Assembly: GCF_025562715.2 (NCBI RefSeq)
Contig: NZ_JAPFCC010000001.1
Coordinates: 5,294,001-5,358,000 of the forward strand
Direction: 5' to 3'
DNA: 64,000 nucleotides
Source: Endozoicomonas gorgoniicola
Lineage (GTDB): Bacteria > Pseudomonadota > Gammaproteobacteria > Pseudomonadales > Endozoicomonadaceae
Numbering within the stretch: position 1 is the first letter of the stretch; each line of letters opens with the position of its first letter. A program made the translations under genes and the position numbers. Below are positions 8,895 to 15,482 of the stretch, in pieces. The notes under the pieces were generated by a model. The model was not told the DNA's origin and searched no databases. It saw only the letters and a program-made list of their open reading frames with translations.

Positions 8895-10593
8895 AACCAT
8901 CTAAAATGTAAAAAATTTTCAGACTGAGCATATGCCATGCAACCTCATCAATTTCACATTCAACGCATCGACCATACGGGGTTGGTGGCCGGTATGTGCA
9001 AAGAGCTCGGGATCGCTAACCTCTTGGATTCTCTGGTTCCCAACCAATCTGAAACCAGAAAGATTTCCTTCGGAGAAACCGTTGTCTCAATGCTGCTTAA
9101 CGGACTGGGCTTCACTGCTCGCACACTCCACATGTTCCCTGAGTTTCACGCCGACAAACCACTGGATAAACTTATTCGGCCGGGTATAGAGCCGGAACAT
9201 ATCAACGAAAGTGTACTCGGCAGAGCCTTGGATCAAATTTTTGAACTGGGTGTAAGTGAGGTCTATTTATCACTGGCTGTCAAGGCCGTTAATGTCTTGA
9301 AACTGCCGTGTAATGCTCTGAATCTTGATTCAACCAGCTTTCATGTGGACGGTCGTTATAACAGTGAGTCTGAAGTCGATGAAGAAGATCTGAACTGCAT
9401 TAAAATCTGTCGTGGATACAGCAGAGATCACCGACCTGAATTAAATCAGGCGATACTGCTCCTAATGACTGAAAATCAGGCGGGTATTCCCGTATTCATG
9501 GCCGCATCCAGTGGCAATATAAACGACAACACTAATTTTAAAAAAGTCATCAGCAAGCATTTGAAATGCTACAAAGAGGCGCTGAATAATCGTTACCTGA
9601 TCGGCGATGCTGCACTTTATACAACAGACAATGTACAGATATTGCATCAGCAAAAGCAACAGTTCATCACCCGGGTTCCGGCTAAAATAAAATCCGCAAG
9701 AGAGCTTGTGGACAGTGTCGCTTCTTGTGCGATGACACCGGTTGAAGATGCCGAAGGTTATGAGAGCTGCGAAGTACTGTCCGACTATGCGGATGTATCT
9801 CAACGGTGGGTTCTGATTCGCAGTGAACAGGCTCGGAAAAGCGAACAGAAAACACTGCTCAAAAAACTGTTGAAAAAGTCAGAAAAAGAAGCGGAAGCAC
9901 TGACCAGCAAGCTGGCGAAGAAACCGTTCAAGTGTGAAACGGACGCATTGCGTGCGTTCAATGAGTGGCAATCAAAAAGCAATTATTGTCAGGCAGAACC
10001 TGTAATTACGACAAAACCATGCTATACCAAAGTGGGACGTCCGGAGAAAGACAGCAAACCAGATAGCGTGGAGTATTATGTCAGCGGTCATCCTTGGGTA
10101 TCCGTTGACTGTCGTAAAGTAGCAGAGGCTTCCCTGGGGTGCTTTGTGTTGGCAACAAATGATCTGGACAGGAGCCGGCTAAGTTCAGCAGAAGTGTTGA
10201 GCACTTATAAATCACAGCAGTCGGTGGAGCGTGGATTTCGGTTTCTTAAAAGCCCTGAATTTCTGGTCTCCTCGCTGTTTTTAAAGAAGCCGGAACGTAT
10301 AGAAGCGTTGCTTATGGTGATGACGCTTTGCCTGTTAGTCTACGCAGCGATACAGCATCGAATCAGGCATGAATTAAAGCGTCAGAGTAGGTTCTTTCCG
10401 GATATGAAGCGAAAGCCCTATCAGAATCCGACTGCACGCTGGGTATTTTTTTGCTTTCAGGGAATTAATGTTTTATTGGTCGATGGTCATGAAAAACATG
10501 TCGTTGGCTTGCAGGAGAGGCAATTAACCATCATTTCAATTCTTGGTCGACCGTACCAAGAGATTTATTCCTGATATAGGTGCTGAATGACGG
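8861..10593 (+). mobile_element. Complete IS1634-family element, 1733 bp, with 6-bp target duplication
   Basis: The ends are perfect 14-bp inverted repeats: CCGTCATTCAGCAC at 8861-8874 and its complement at 10580-10593. The hexamer TTTTAG directly flanks both ends (8855-8860 and 10594-10599), a target duplication of the size expected for this family. The element carries one transposase gene. It has inserted into the final codons of the autotransporter gene. The matching duplication on both sides shows that no inversion with the left copy has occurred since insertion. Confidence 0.95.
8937..10574 (+). CDS. IS1634-family DDE transposase
   Basis: This 545-residue transposase fills the element. 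The N-terminal ~110 residues (HIQRIDHTGLVAGMCKELGI) match the DUF4277 region found in IS1634 relatives. The DDE triad is visible as DSTSFHVDG, IGDAALYTTD and the Glu in QQSVERGFRFLK, followed by a C-terminal MTLCLLVYAAIQHRIR segment typical of the family. It looks intact and probably active. The start ATG at 8937 lies 76 bp inside the left terminal repeat. An upstream ATG at 8932 is in another frame. Confidence 0.93.
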   Translation: MQPHQFHIQRIDHTGLVAGMCKELGIANLLDSLVPNQSETRKISFGETVVSMLLNGLGFTARTLHMFPEFHADKPLDKLIRPGIEPEHINESVLGRALDQIFELGVSEVYLSLAVKAVNVLKLPCNALNLDSTSFHVDGRYNSESEVDEEDLNCIKICRGYSRDHRPELNQAILLLMTENQAGIPVFMAASSGNINDNTNFKKVISKHLKCYKEALNNRYLIGDAALYTTDNVQILHQQKQQFITRVPAKIKSARELVDSVASCAMTPVEDAEGYESCEVLSDYADVSQRWVLIRSEQARKSEQKTLLKKLLKKSEKEAEALTSKLAKKPFKCETDALRAFNEWQSKSNYCQAEPVITTKPCYTKVGRPEKDSKPDSVEYYVSGHPWVSVDCRKVAEASLGCFVLATNDLDRSRLSSAEVLSTYKSQQSVERGFRFLKSPEFLVSSLFLKKPERIEALLMVMTLCLLVYAAIQHRIRHELKRQSRFFPDMKRKPYQNPTARWVFFCFQGINVLLVDGHEKHVVGLQERQLTIISILGRPYQEIYS

Positions 10594-10618
10594 TTTTAGA
10601 ATGAAGTACGACTTTTAA
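10594..10618 (+). pseudogene. Displaced last codons of the IS-interrupted autotransporter
   Basis: After the second TTTTAG copy the sequence reads, in the frame of the gene at 6309, as R-M-K-Y-D-F-stop. This corresponds to the end of the paralogue at 5165 (RVEYDY-stop) and restores the Tyr-x-Phe end of an outer-membrane barrel. It is the original 3' end of the autotransporter gene, now separated from the rest by 1.7 kb. Confidence 0.88.
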
Positions 10619-10620
10619 AA

Positions 10621-10652
10621 AAACGGGGCAGCTCCCTACTTCTGCCCCGTTT
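10621..10652 (+). terminator. Terminator of the interrupted autotransporter
   Basis: AAACGGGGCAG and CTGCCCCGTTT form a perfect 11-bp stem around a 10-base loop, directly after the displaced stop codon. It is the paralogue of the hairpin at 6240-6273. Confidence 0.8.
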
Positions 10653-10681
10653 CCCCCTCCTCCTTTTTATTGATTTCTGGC

Positions 10682-11608
10682 TCAGGACTCCAGTGCTTTC
10701 CGGCAGGCATCAATGGTAACCACACCAATCACATGATTATGGGCATCCTGCACGACCAGGGCGCGAATCTTGTTTTTGTCCATCAACGCTTTGGCATCGC
10801 TGGCGCTGGCTTCTTCCTTAATACTGATCGGCGCGCCATTCATGATATTACGAGCCGTCATCCCGCTCAGACTGTCGACGCCAGACAGCCCACGTCGTAA
10901 GTCACCGTCGGTAATCACGCCTGCCAGGTCGTCATCATCCATCACCAGACAGATTTTGGAGCCGGTGGCTGTCATAGCCTGCATCACATCACCGATCTTA
11001 CTGTCAGGCGCAATACGGCCAAAGTTGTCGGCGCTCATGATGTTGCGTACCCAGGTGATTTTCTGGTCTTTTCTCAAGCCTTCCAGATCGCTGGCCTGGA
11101 ATCGGTGCAGAGCTTCTGCGAGCAGGTCGCCGATAGCCAGCAGAACCGTGGTGTAGGTGGTGGGTGCGTGTTCCTGGTCTGCCGGGTCTTCAGTCACACT
11201 GGCGTCGAGTACGATGTCAGCCTGTTCTGCAACGGGGCCTTTTGGATCGCCAGTAATAGCAATCACTTTGTTGCCCACATGTTTGACAACCGGATACAGC
11301 CTTATCAGCTCTTCGGTCATGCCACTGTACGACAGCATAATAATAATATCGCCGCTACCCACCATGCTCAGGTTGTCGTGCCAGGCATCAGCAGGGTTAA
11401 TCAGATGACAGGAAAGACCAGCGTTATACAGGGTGGCCGCAATTTTTCGACCAATATGACCGGACTGGCTCATACCCAGCATGATCACACGACCACGGCA
11501 GCCGGTCAGGAGCTGGACGGCGTCAGTGAATTCACCATTGATACGTCCCTGAAGTTCCTGCAGGGCTTCTATCTGGCGGGTAACACTGGCTTTCATACTT
11601 TCGTTCAT
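10682..11608 (-). CDS. KpsF/GutQ-family sugar-phosphate isomerase (SIS plus two CBS domains)
   Basis: The product has an N-terminal SIS fold (MLGMSQSGHIGRKIAATL, IIMLSYSGMTEE, VIAITGD) and two C-terminal CBS motifs (ITDGDLRRGL, ALVVQDAHNHVIGVVTI). This is the layout of arabinose-5-phosphate isomerases. It departs from KdsD at usually conserved places: GMGKSGH reads GMSQSGH, SHGDLGM reads WHDNLSM, and the HPGGALG segment is absent. A different sugar phosphate is therefore possible. I chose the ATG at 11608 because GGAG lies 7 bases upstream; an in-frame start at 11713 would add 35 unmatched residues. It follows the pdxA-like gene on the same strand and probably shares its transcript. Confidence 0.8.
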   Translation of the reverse strand: MNESMKASVTRQIEALQELQGRINGEFTDAVQLLTGCRGRVIMLGMSQSGHIGRKIAATLYNAGLSCHLINPADAWHDNLSMVGSGDIIIMLSYSGMTEELIRLYPVVKHVGNKVIAITGDPKGPVAEQADIVLDASVTEDPADQEHAPTTYTTVLLAIGDLLAEALHRFQASDLEGLRKDQKITWVRNIMSADNFGRIAPDSKIGDVMQAMTATGSKICLVMDDDDLAGVITDGDLRRGLSGVDSLSGMTARNIMNGAPISIKEEASASDAKALMDKNKIRALVVQDAHNHVIGVVTIDACRKALES

Positions 11609-11759
11609 GGTCATCTCCAGCGGCGTGGTCTTATTATGTATGGCCATAGGTCTGTCCTGCATCCTTCCGTCATTCTTTATCCGGCTTTTATGGTCCGGAA
11701 CTGATGTCTTCATTTGTTATCATAATGTCACACAATCAATTCCCGAATATTGATAGCCG

Positions 11760-12761
11760 TCAACATAATCTTTTCATCCTTCCGGCGTATTTCGCAGCCA
11801 GAGAGATGGCTTCAACCAGACTGACAGAGCTGGCAATACCTTGTCCGGCAATATCAAAAGCAGTCCCGTGATCAACCGATGTGCGCAGAAAAGGCAACCC
11901 GCAGGTGATTGAAATGGTTTTCTCAAAATCGACCATCTTGGTCGCGATATGTCCCTGGTCATGGTACAGGGAAATCACCGCATCGTAACGCCCCTGCAGA
12001 ACCTGATGGAAAACGGAATCCGCCGGTAACGGGCCGGATATCTGAAAACCTTCCTGCTGAAGTTGCCGGATCGCCGGTTTTATGGACATCATTTCTTCAT
12101 CGCCAAATAATCCTTGTTCACCGCCGTGAGGGTTCAGTGCGGCAATCGCCAGATGAGGCTTCTCTATCCCCAGTTGTTGCAGGGCTTTTATCGCTTTGCG
12201 GGAAAACTCAACAAGGCGCGTTTCTGTGATGTAGTCACAGGCCTCTCTTAACGACAGGTGTCTTGAAAAGAAAAAGACCCGGAGTGTTTTCACCTGAAAC
12301 AGTGTCAGAGGATCAGGGCAGTGGGTCAGGTCAGCCAGTATTTCGGTATGACCAATGTGAGGAATGCCAGCTGCTTTAAGCGATTCTTTATTGATGGGGG
12401 TGGTGGCCAGAGCATCGACATCTCCCCTCAGGGCCAGCTCGGTAGCCGTTTTAATGCATTGCCAGGCGGTTTCCCCGGCGGCACTGGTTACCCTGCCAAA
12501 AGGTGTTTCACTAAGTGGTGGACAGGTGACCGGGAACAGGTTCAGGGTCTGTTTCTCATCGGTTGCTTCTGACACATGCTGACAGAGGTTTAGTTTGAGT
12601 TTGACCTGGCAGACGTTTGCAGCACGTTTCAGGCAGTCTTCGGTTCCGGTAAAAATAAGACGACAGTTATCGGTCAAACCGGATTCAGCCACTGACTGAA
12701 CAATGATTTCGGGACCAATGCCAGCGGGGTCTCCCATTGGCACGCATACCAGAGGCTTCAT
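11760..12761 (-). CDS. pdxA2: PdxA2-type 4-phosphoerythronate/threonate (4-hydroxythreonine-4-phosphate) dehydrogenase
   Basis: The 333-residue protein has the PdxA fold with all metal-binding histidines in view: IGHTEIL, NPHGGE, YHDQGHIA and SVDHGTAFDIAG. The N-terminal GDPAGIGPE is standard. The YHDQGHIATK form, rather than YHDQGLPVLK, is typical of the PdxA2 branch. That branch oxidises phosphorylated four-carbon sugar acids rather than serving pyridoxal synthesis. No sugar-acid kinase (DUF1537 type), the usual PdxA2 partner, is in the neighbourhood; a SIS-CBS isomerase follows instead. The first promoter-sized gap upstream is shared with the divergent zinc-finger gene. Confidence 0.85.
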   Translation of the reverse strand: MKPLVCVPMGDPAGIGPEIIVQSVAESGLTDNCRLIFTGTEDCLKRAANVCQVKLKLNLCQHVSEATDEKQTLNLFPVTCPPLSETPFGRVTSAAGETAWQCIKTATELALRGDVDALATTPINKESLKAAGIPHIGHTEILADLTHCPDPLTLFQVKTLRVFFFSRHLSLREACDYITETRLVEFSRKAIKALQQLGIEKPHLAIAALNPHGGEQGLFGDEEMMSIKPAIRQLQQEGFQISGPLPADSVFHQVLQGRYDAVISLYHDQGHIATKMVDFEKTISITCGLPFLRTSVDHGTAFDIAGQGIASSVSLVEAISLAAKYAGRMKRLC

Positions 12762-12866
12762 AACATTGGGTGGTCTGATTGTTTATAGTAGTCGTACAGT
12801 TTAGTACCTGGTTTGGCAGTTTATGCTATCAATAATTTTGTGAGCAAAGCATGAAGGGTGTTTGTG

Positions 12867-13031
12867 ATGGCAGGAGGATTTGCAAAAGACGGAGCCGTTC
12901 AGGACCAGATTGACGATACTGTGAATGATGCTGTTGATCAGATTCGTTCACGTCTGCCGGATTCAGACAGTGAGAGTGCAACAGAGTGTGACGAGTGCGG
13001 AGAACCCATACCGGAAGAACGGAAGCATTAG
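12867..13031 (+). CDS. Short DksA/TraR-type zinc-finger protein (YbiI-like, 54 residues)
   Basis: The small protein MAGGFAKDG...CDECGEPIPEERKH matches the start of YbiI-type DksA/TraR proteins. It shares the acidic helix (VQDQIDDTVNDAVDQIR) and the first CxxC with GEPIPEER. It stops right there, whereas relatives continue to a second CxxC that completes the four-cysteine zinc site. Only half of the finger is present, unless the protein dimerises around the metal. GAAGGG lies about 8 bases before the ATG. The gene is divergent from the pdxA-like gene and is followed by a strong terminator. Confidence 0.75.
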   Translation: MAGGFAKDGAVQDQIDDTVNDAVDQIRSRLPDSDSESATECDECGEPIPEERKH

Positions 13032-13034
13032 CAG

Positions 13035-13066
13035 AAACCACCCAGGCAACCTGCCATGGGTGGTTT
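13035..13066 (+). terminator. Terminator between zinc-finger gene and deoR-type regulator
   Basis: AAACCACCCA pairs perfectly with TGGGTGGTTT (10 bp) around a 12-base loop, followed by GCTGTTTTA. It sits between two convergent genes and may serve both. Confidence 0.75.
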
Positions 13067-13079
13067 GCTGTTTTATCGT

Positions 13080-13838
13080 TTAGGCACGAATTAGCTGACC
13101 GCCAGCTTCTTCAATGGCTGTGATGTTTTCGTCGTGGAAACGACTGTCAGTGATAATCGTGTCCAGCTCATCCAGCTGACAGATGGTCTTCATGCTGGAC
13201 GCACCGTACTTACTGGAGTCAGCCAGCAGGATTTTGCGGGTAGCGCGTTCCAGCATTTTGCGACGGATGTAGTAGTGGTCGGTAGACGCTGTCGTCACGC
13301 CGTGTTCCAGGCTCCAGCTGTTGGTGGCCAGGAAAACAACGTCAGCATTAATGCTGTCCAGAAAGCTCAGGGCAGCCACATCGGTGTGAGCCTTGGTGAT
13401 CGAGCTAACCAGTCCGCCAGTGGTATAAACCTTGGCAGTGGTGGAGTCGGACAGTTGCAGGGCGATCTTCAGGTCTGGTGTGATCACTGTGACACGCAGG
13501 CGCATCAGCATTTTGGCCAGCGCCATGGTGGAAGTGCCCGCATCCAGCAGTACGATCTGACCTTCACGAATGTGCTTGAAGGCTTCTGACGCGATGGACT
13601 TCTTCTCTTCGATGTTAACCGCATTTTTCTTTTCGTATGGAATATCTTCCATCAAAAAGCTTTTGGAAACTGCACCACCGTAAGTAACGCGCAGCTTGTC
13701 TTCCTGCTCCAGAGTTCGGATGTCTCGGCGAATAGTCATTTGTGAGACGTCAAACTTCGAGGCCATTTCTTCTATGTTGGCGCAGCCCTTTTCTTCAACA
13801 TAAGCCAGGATGTGTTCACGACGCTCGACGGGAAGCAT
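13080..13838 (-). CDS. DeoR-family transcriptional regulator
   Basis: The 252-residue regulator has the N-terminal DeoR helix-turn-helix (MLPVERREHILAYVEE, VSQMTIRRDIRTLEQE) and the DeoR sensor domain with its sugar-phosphate-site landmarks (LLDAGTSTMALAK, VVFLATNSWSLEHGVTT, LLADSSKYG). The open frame extends upstream, but the ATG at 13838 is preceded by AGAGG at the right distance and gives the usual family length. DeoR proteins repress sugar catabolic genes and are released by a phosphorylated sugar. The nearby pdxA2-isomerase pair is a plausible target. It is not in the same transcript, because the zinc-finger gene between them lies on the other strand. Confidence 0.88.
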   Translation of the reverse strand: MLPVERREHILAYVEEKGCANIEEMASKFDVSQMTIRRDIRTLEQEDKLRVTYGGAVSKSFLMEDIPYEKKNAVNIEEKKSIASEAFKHIREGQIVLLDAGTSTMALAKMLMRLRVTVITPDLKIALQLSDSTTAKVYTTGGLVSSITKAHTDVAALSFLDSINADVVFLATNSWSLEHGVTTASTDHYYIRRKMLERATRKILLADSSKYGASSMKTICQLDELDTIITDSRFHDENITAIEEAGGQLIRA

Positions 13839-14083
13839 ATAAAAACCTCTTTCTTTGGATAAATCGCTCCGTACCGTGGAAAGTGACCGATTATCAGTCA
13901 AGCTCCTGACCATGACCGCAGTCACTGGTAAAAAGTGACTATCATAGCCTGAGGCGGAGTATTGGTTTGGGCGCTCACTGATTCTGCCGATACAAAGGAG
14001 GGCGTTGACAATTAAGCCGCCCCATGGGGTCACAGAACCAGAAAATCAGCGAACGGCGATTATACGGCACAAATGATGAAACA

Positions 14084-14866
14084 ATGAAGGCAGATTCTTT
14101 ACAGCAACCCGCTGACGTGTACAGCCAGAGTAAATCAGCTATCTGTCCGGAGGACAGTCACCTTACTCTGTGTCCCGACTGTGATCTTGTGATCCGGGAA
14201 GTGGTTGACTCAGACCCCGCACGCAAACTGATCATCTGTTGTCCAAGATGTAACCGAAATTTACGGGAGTATCACCCGGAAGGACTTATAAAATCATTGT
14301 CATGGGTCATAACTGGCTTACTCCTTTTCCTTCCTGCCAATATTTTTCCGGTGTTAGTGATGGAGATTCTGGATCATCAGGAAGCCAGTACAATCTGGGA
14401 CGGGGTGATGGCGCTTTATCGGGAAGGTTTGCAGGGGGTGGCGCTGCTGGTGTTTGTACTGGCTATTCTGGTGCCTGGTATGCGATTGCTGATTTTGCTG
14501 TTTGTGATGGGGGCAATTTTTCAGGAACAGCGCTTTCAGAAATGGGCAAAAAGGTTTGCCAGACACCTGTTCCGGCGTTATGTGCAGCTGGGCGAGTGGG
14601 GCATGGTAGAAATCTATCTGTTGGGTATTCTGGTGGCGGTTATTAAGCTGGCGGATATGGCAATGGTTCAGCCCGGAGCCGGTTTGTTATGTTTTGCCGG
14701 GCTTATGGCGGCTGAGCTGGGCATCAGCATCTGCATGGATGAACAGGAAGTCTGGGAGCATCTGGAAGAGAGCCGTCAGCTGGAGGAGAGCCGTCAGCTG
14801 GAGGAGAGCCGTCAGCTGGAGGAGAGCCGTCAGCTGGAGGAGAGCCATGAAAACGTATCCTGCTGA
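14084..14866 (+). CDS. pqiA: PqiA/LetA family membrane protein, first half
   Basis: This protein of about 260 residues carries one PqiA module: a cytoplasmic zinc ribbon (CPDC, then CPRCNRN) followed by four hydrophobic segments (including WVITGLLLFLPANIFPVLVM and GVALLVFVLAILVPGMRLL). In E. coli LetA/PqiA two such modules are fused; here the second is the next gene. These proteins act with MCE proteins in lipid transport between the membranes. The C-terminus carries an unusual repeat of LEESRQ units coded by an 18-bp DNA array. The start is uncertain: ATG 14084 lacks a good Shine-Dalgarno, and an in-frame ATG at 14024 would add 20 residues. Confidence 0.82.
   Translation: MKADSLQQPADVYSQSKSAICPEDSHLTLCPDCDLVIREVVDSDPARKLIICCPRCNRNLREYHPEGLIKSLSWVITGLLLFLPANIFPVLVMEILDHQEASTIWDGVMALYREGLQGVALLVFVLAILVPGMRLLILLFVMGAIFQEQRFQKWAKRFARHLFRRYVQLGEWGMVEIYLLGILVAVIKLADMAMVQPGAGLLCFAGLMAAELGISICMDEQEVWEHLEESRQLEESRQLEESRQLEESRQLEESHENVSC
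14762..14846 (+). repeat. 18-bp tandem repeat (4 units plus a partial) that carries the downstream Shine-Dalgarno
   Basis: CTGGAGGAGAGCCGTCAG is repeated in tandem from 14762 (first unit with one change, GGAAGAG). The last unit is cut after GAGAGCC, where the ATG of the second LetA half begins at 14847. Each unit codes for LEESRQ at the tail of the first half. Each also contains GGAGG, which in the final unit lies 6 bases before that ATG. Copy-number change would alter the tail in 6-residue steps without a frameshift. Confidence 0.92.
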
Positions 14867-15482
14867 CGCTCAACACTGGATCAACGGCTCTGACGCCGGT
14901 CTGAAGCTCTGCCTTGATTGCCACAAGGTGTGCGCTGAACAGACAGAACGCTGCCCACGCTGTGGAGCCAGAGTGCATCAACGACGTCAGAACAGTATTG
15001 CCAGAAGCTGGGCGCTGACCCTGACCGCCGCCTTGTTATATATCCCGGCCAACTTGTTGCCAATGATGACCGTCAGCAAGTTTGAAGAGGGGCAGCCGCA
15101 AACTATTTTTTCAGGTGTTATAGAACTGGTGAATCATGGCATGGTTCCTATTGCCCTGCTGGTGTTTACCGCCAGTGTGGTGGTTCCCTTGCTGAAGCTG
15201 TTGGGGATGGTATGGCTGCTGATCTGTGTCCGGTTTCCCGGGGCCGCCATGCACCGGCAGCAGACACTTTACCGGGTGATTGTCTGGATCGGGCGCTGGT
15301 CAATGCTGGATATTTTTATTATTTCCCTGCTGGTGGGGCTGGTGCAGTTTGGACAGCTTGGTACCGTCACAGCAGGCATTGGTGCTTATGCTTTTGCCAG
15401 TGTGGTGGTGACCACCATGCTGGCAGCCATGCAGTTTGATCCGCGTTTGTTGTGGGATGCCGCAGAGGTTAAAAAACTATGA
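14847..15482 (+). CDS. pqiA: PqiA/LetA family membrane protein, second half
   Basis: The 211-residue protein has a zinc ribbon (CLDCHKVC, CPRCGARVH) and four transmembrane segments (ALTLTAALLYIPANLLPMM, MVPIALLVFTASVVVPLLKLL, MLDIFIISLLVGLVQF, AFASVVVTTMLAAMQF). This is the second PqiA module. An open frame extends back to 14694, but the ATG at 14847 has GGAGG 6 bases upstream and gives a normal module. It overlaps the first half by 20 bp and overlaps the MCE gene by ATGA, so the three are one operon. The product should sit in the inner membrane as the partner of the MCE protein. Confidence 0.87.
   Translation: MKTYPADAQHWINGSDAGLKLCLDCHKVCAEQTERCPRCGARVHQRRQNSIARSWALTLTAALLYIPANLLPMMTVSKFEEGQPQTIFSGVIELVNHGMVPIALLVFTASVVVPLLKLLGMVWLLICVRFPGAAMHRQQTLYRVIVWIGRWSMLDIFIISLLVGLVQFGQLGTVTAGIGAYAFASVVVTTMLAAMQFDPRLLWDAAEVKKL

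Noticed and set aside
8932..9189. 85-codon frame at the start of each IS1634-family copy
   Set aside because: It is an alternative frame over the beginning of the transposase; both copies show it because the IS copies are identical there.
11105..11704. 199-codon plus-strand frame opposite the SIS-CBS gene
   Set aside because: The opposite strand codes a well-conserved SIS/CBS protein; this frame shows low-quality, His/Gln-rich composition typical of antisense reading.
11760..13838. DeoR regulator and pdxA2 as one operon
   Set aside because: The zinc-finger gene at 12867-13031 lies between them on the opposite strand with a terminator, so they cannot share a simple transcript.
14762..14846. 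CRISPR-like array
   Set aside because: The 18-bp units are directly adjacent with no spacers and code in frame for a protein tail.
14084..15482. LetA two-gene arrangement read as a frameshift in a single gene
   Set aside because: The second half has its own strong Shine-Dalgarno and ATG, and paired single-module PqiA genes occur in other gammaproteobacteria, so the split looks natural.
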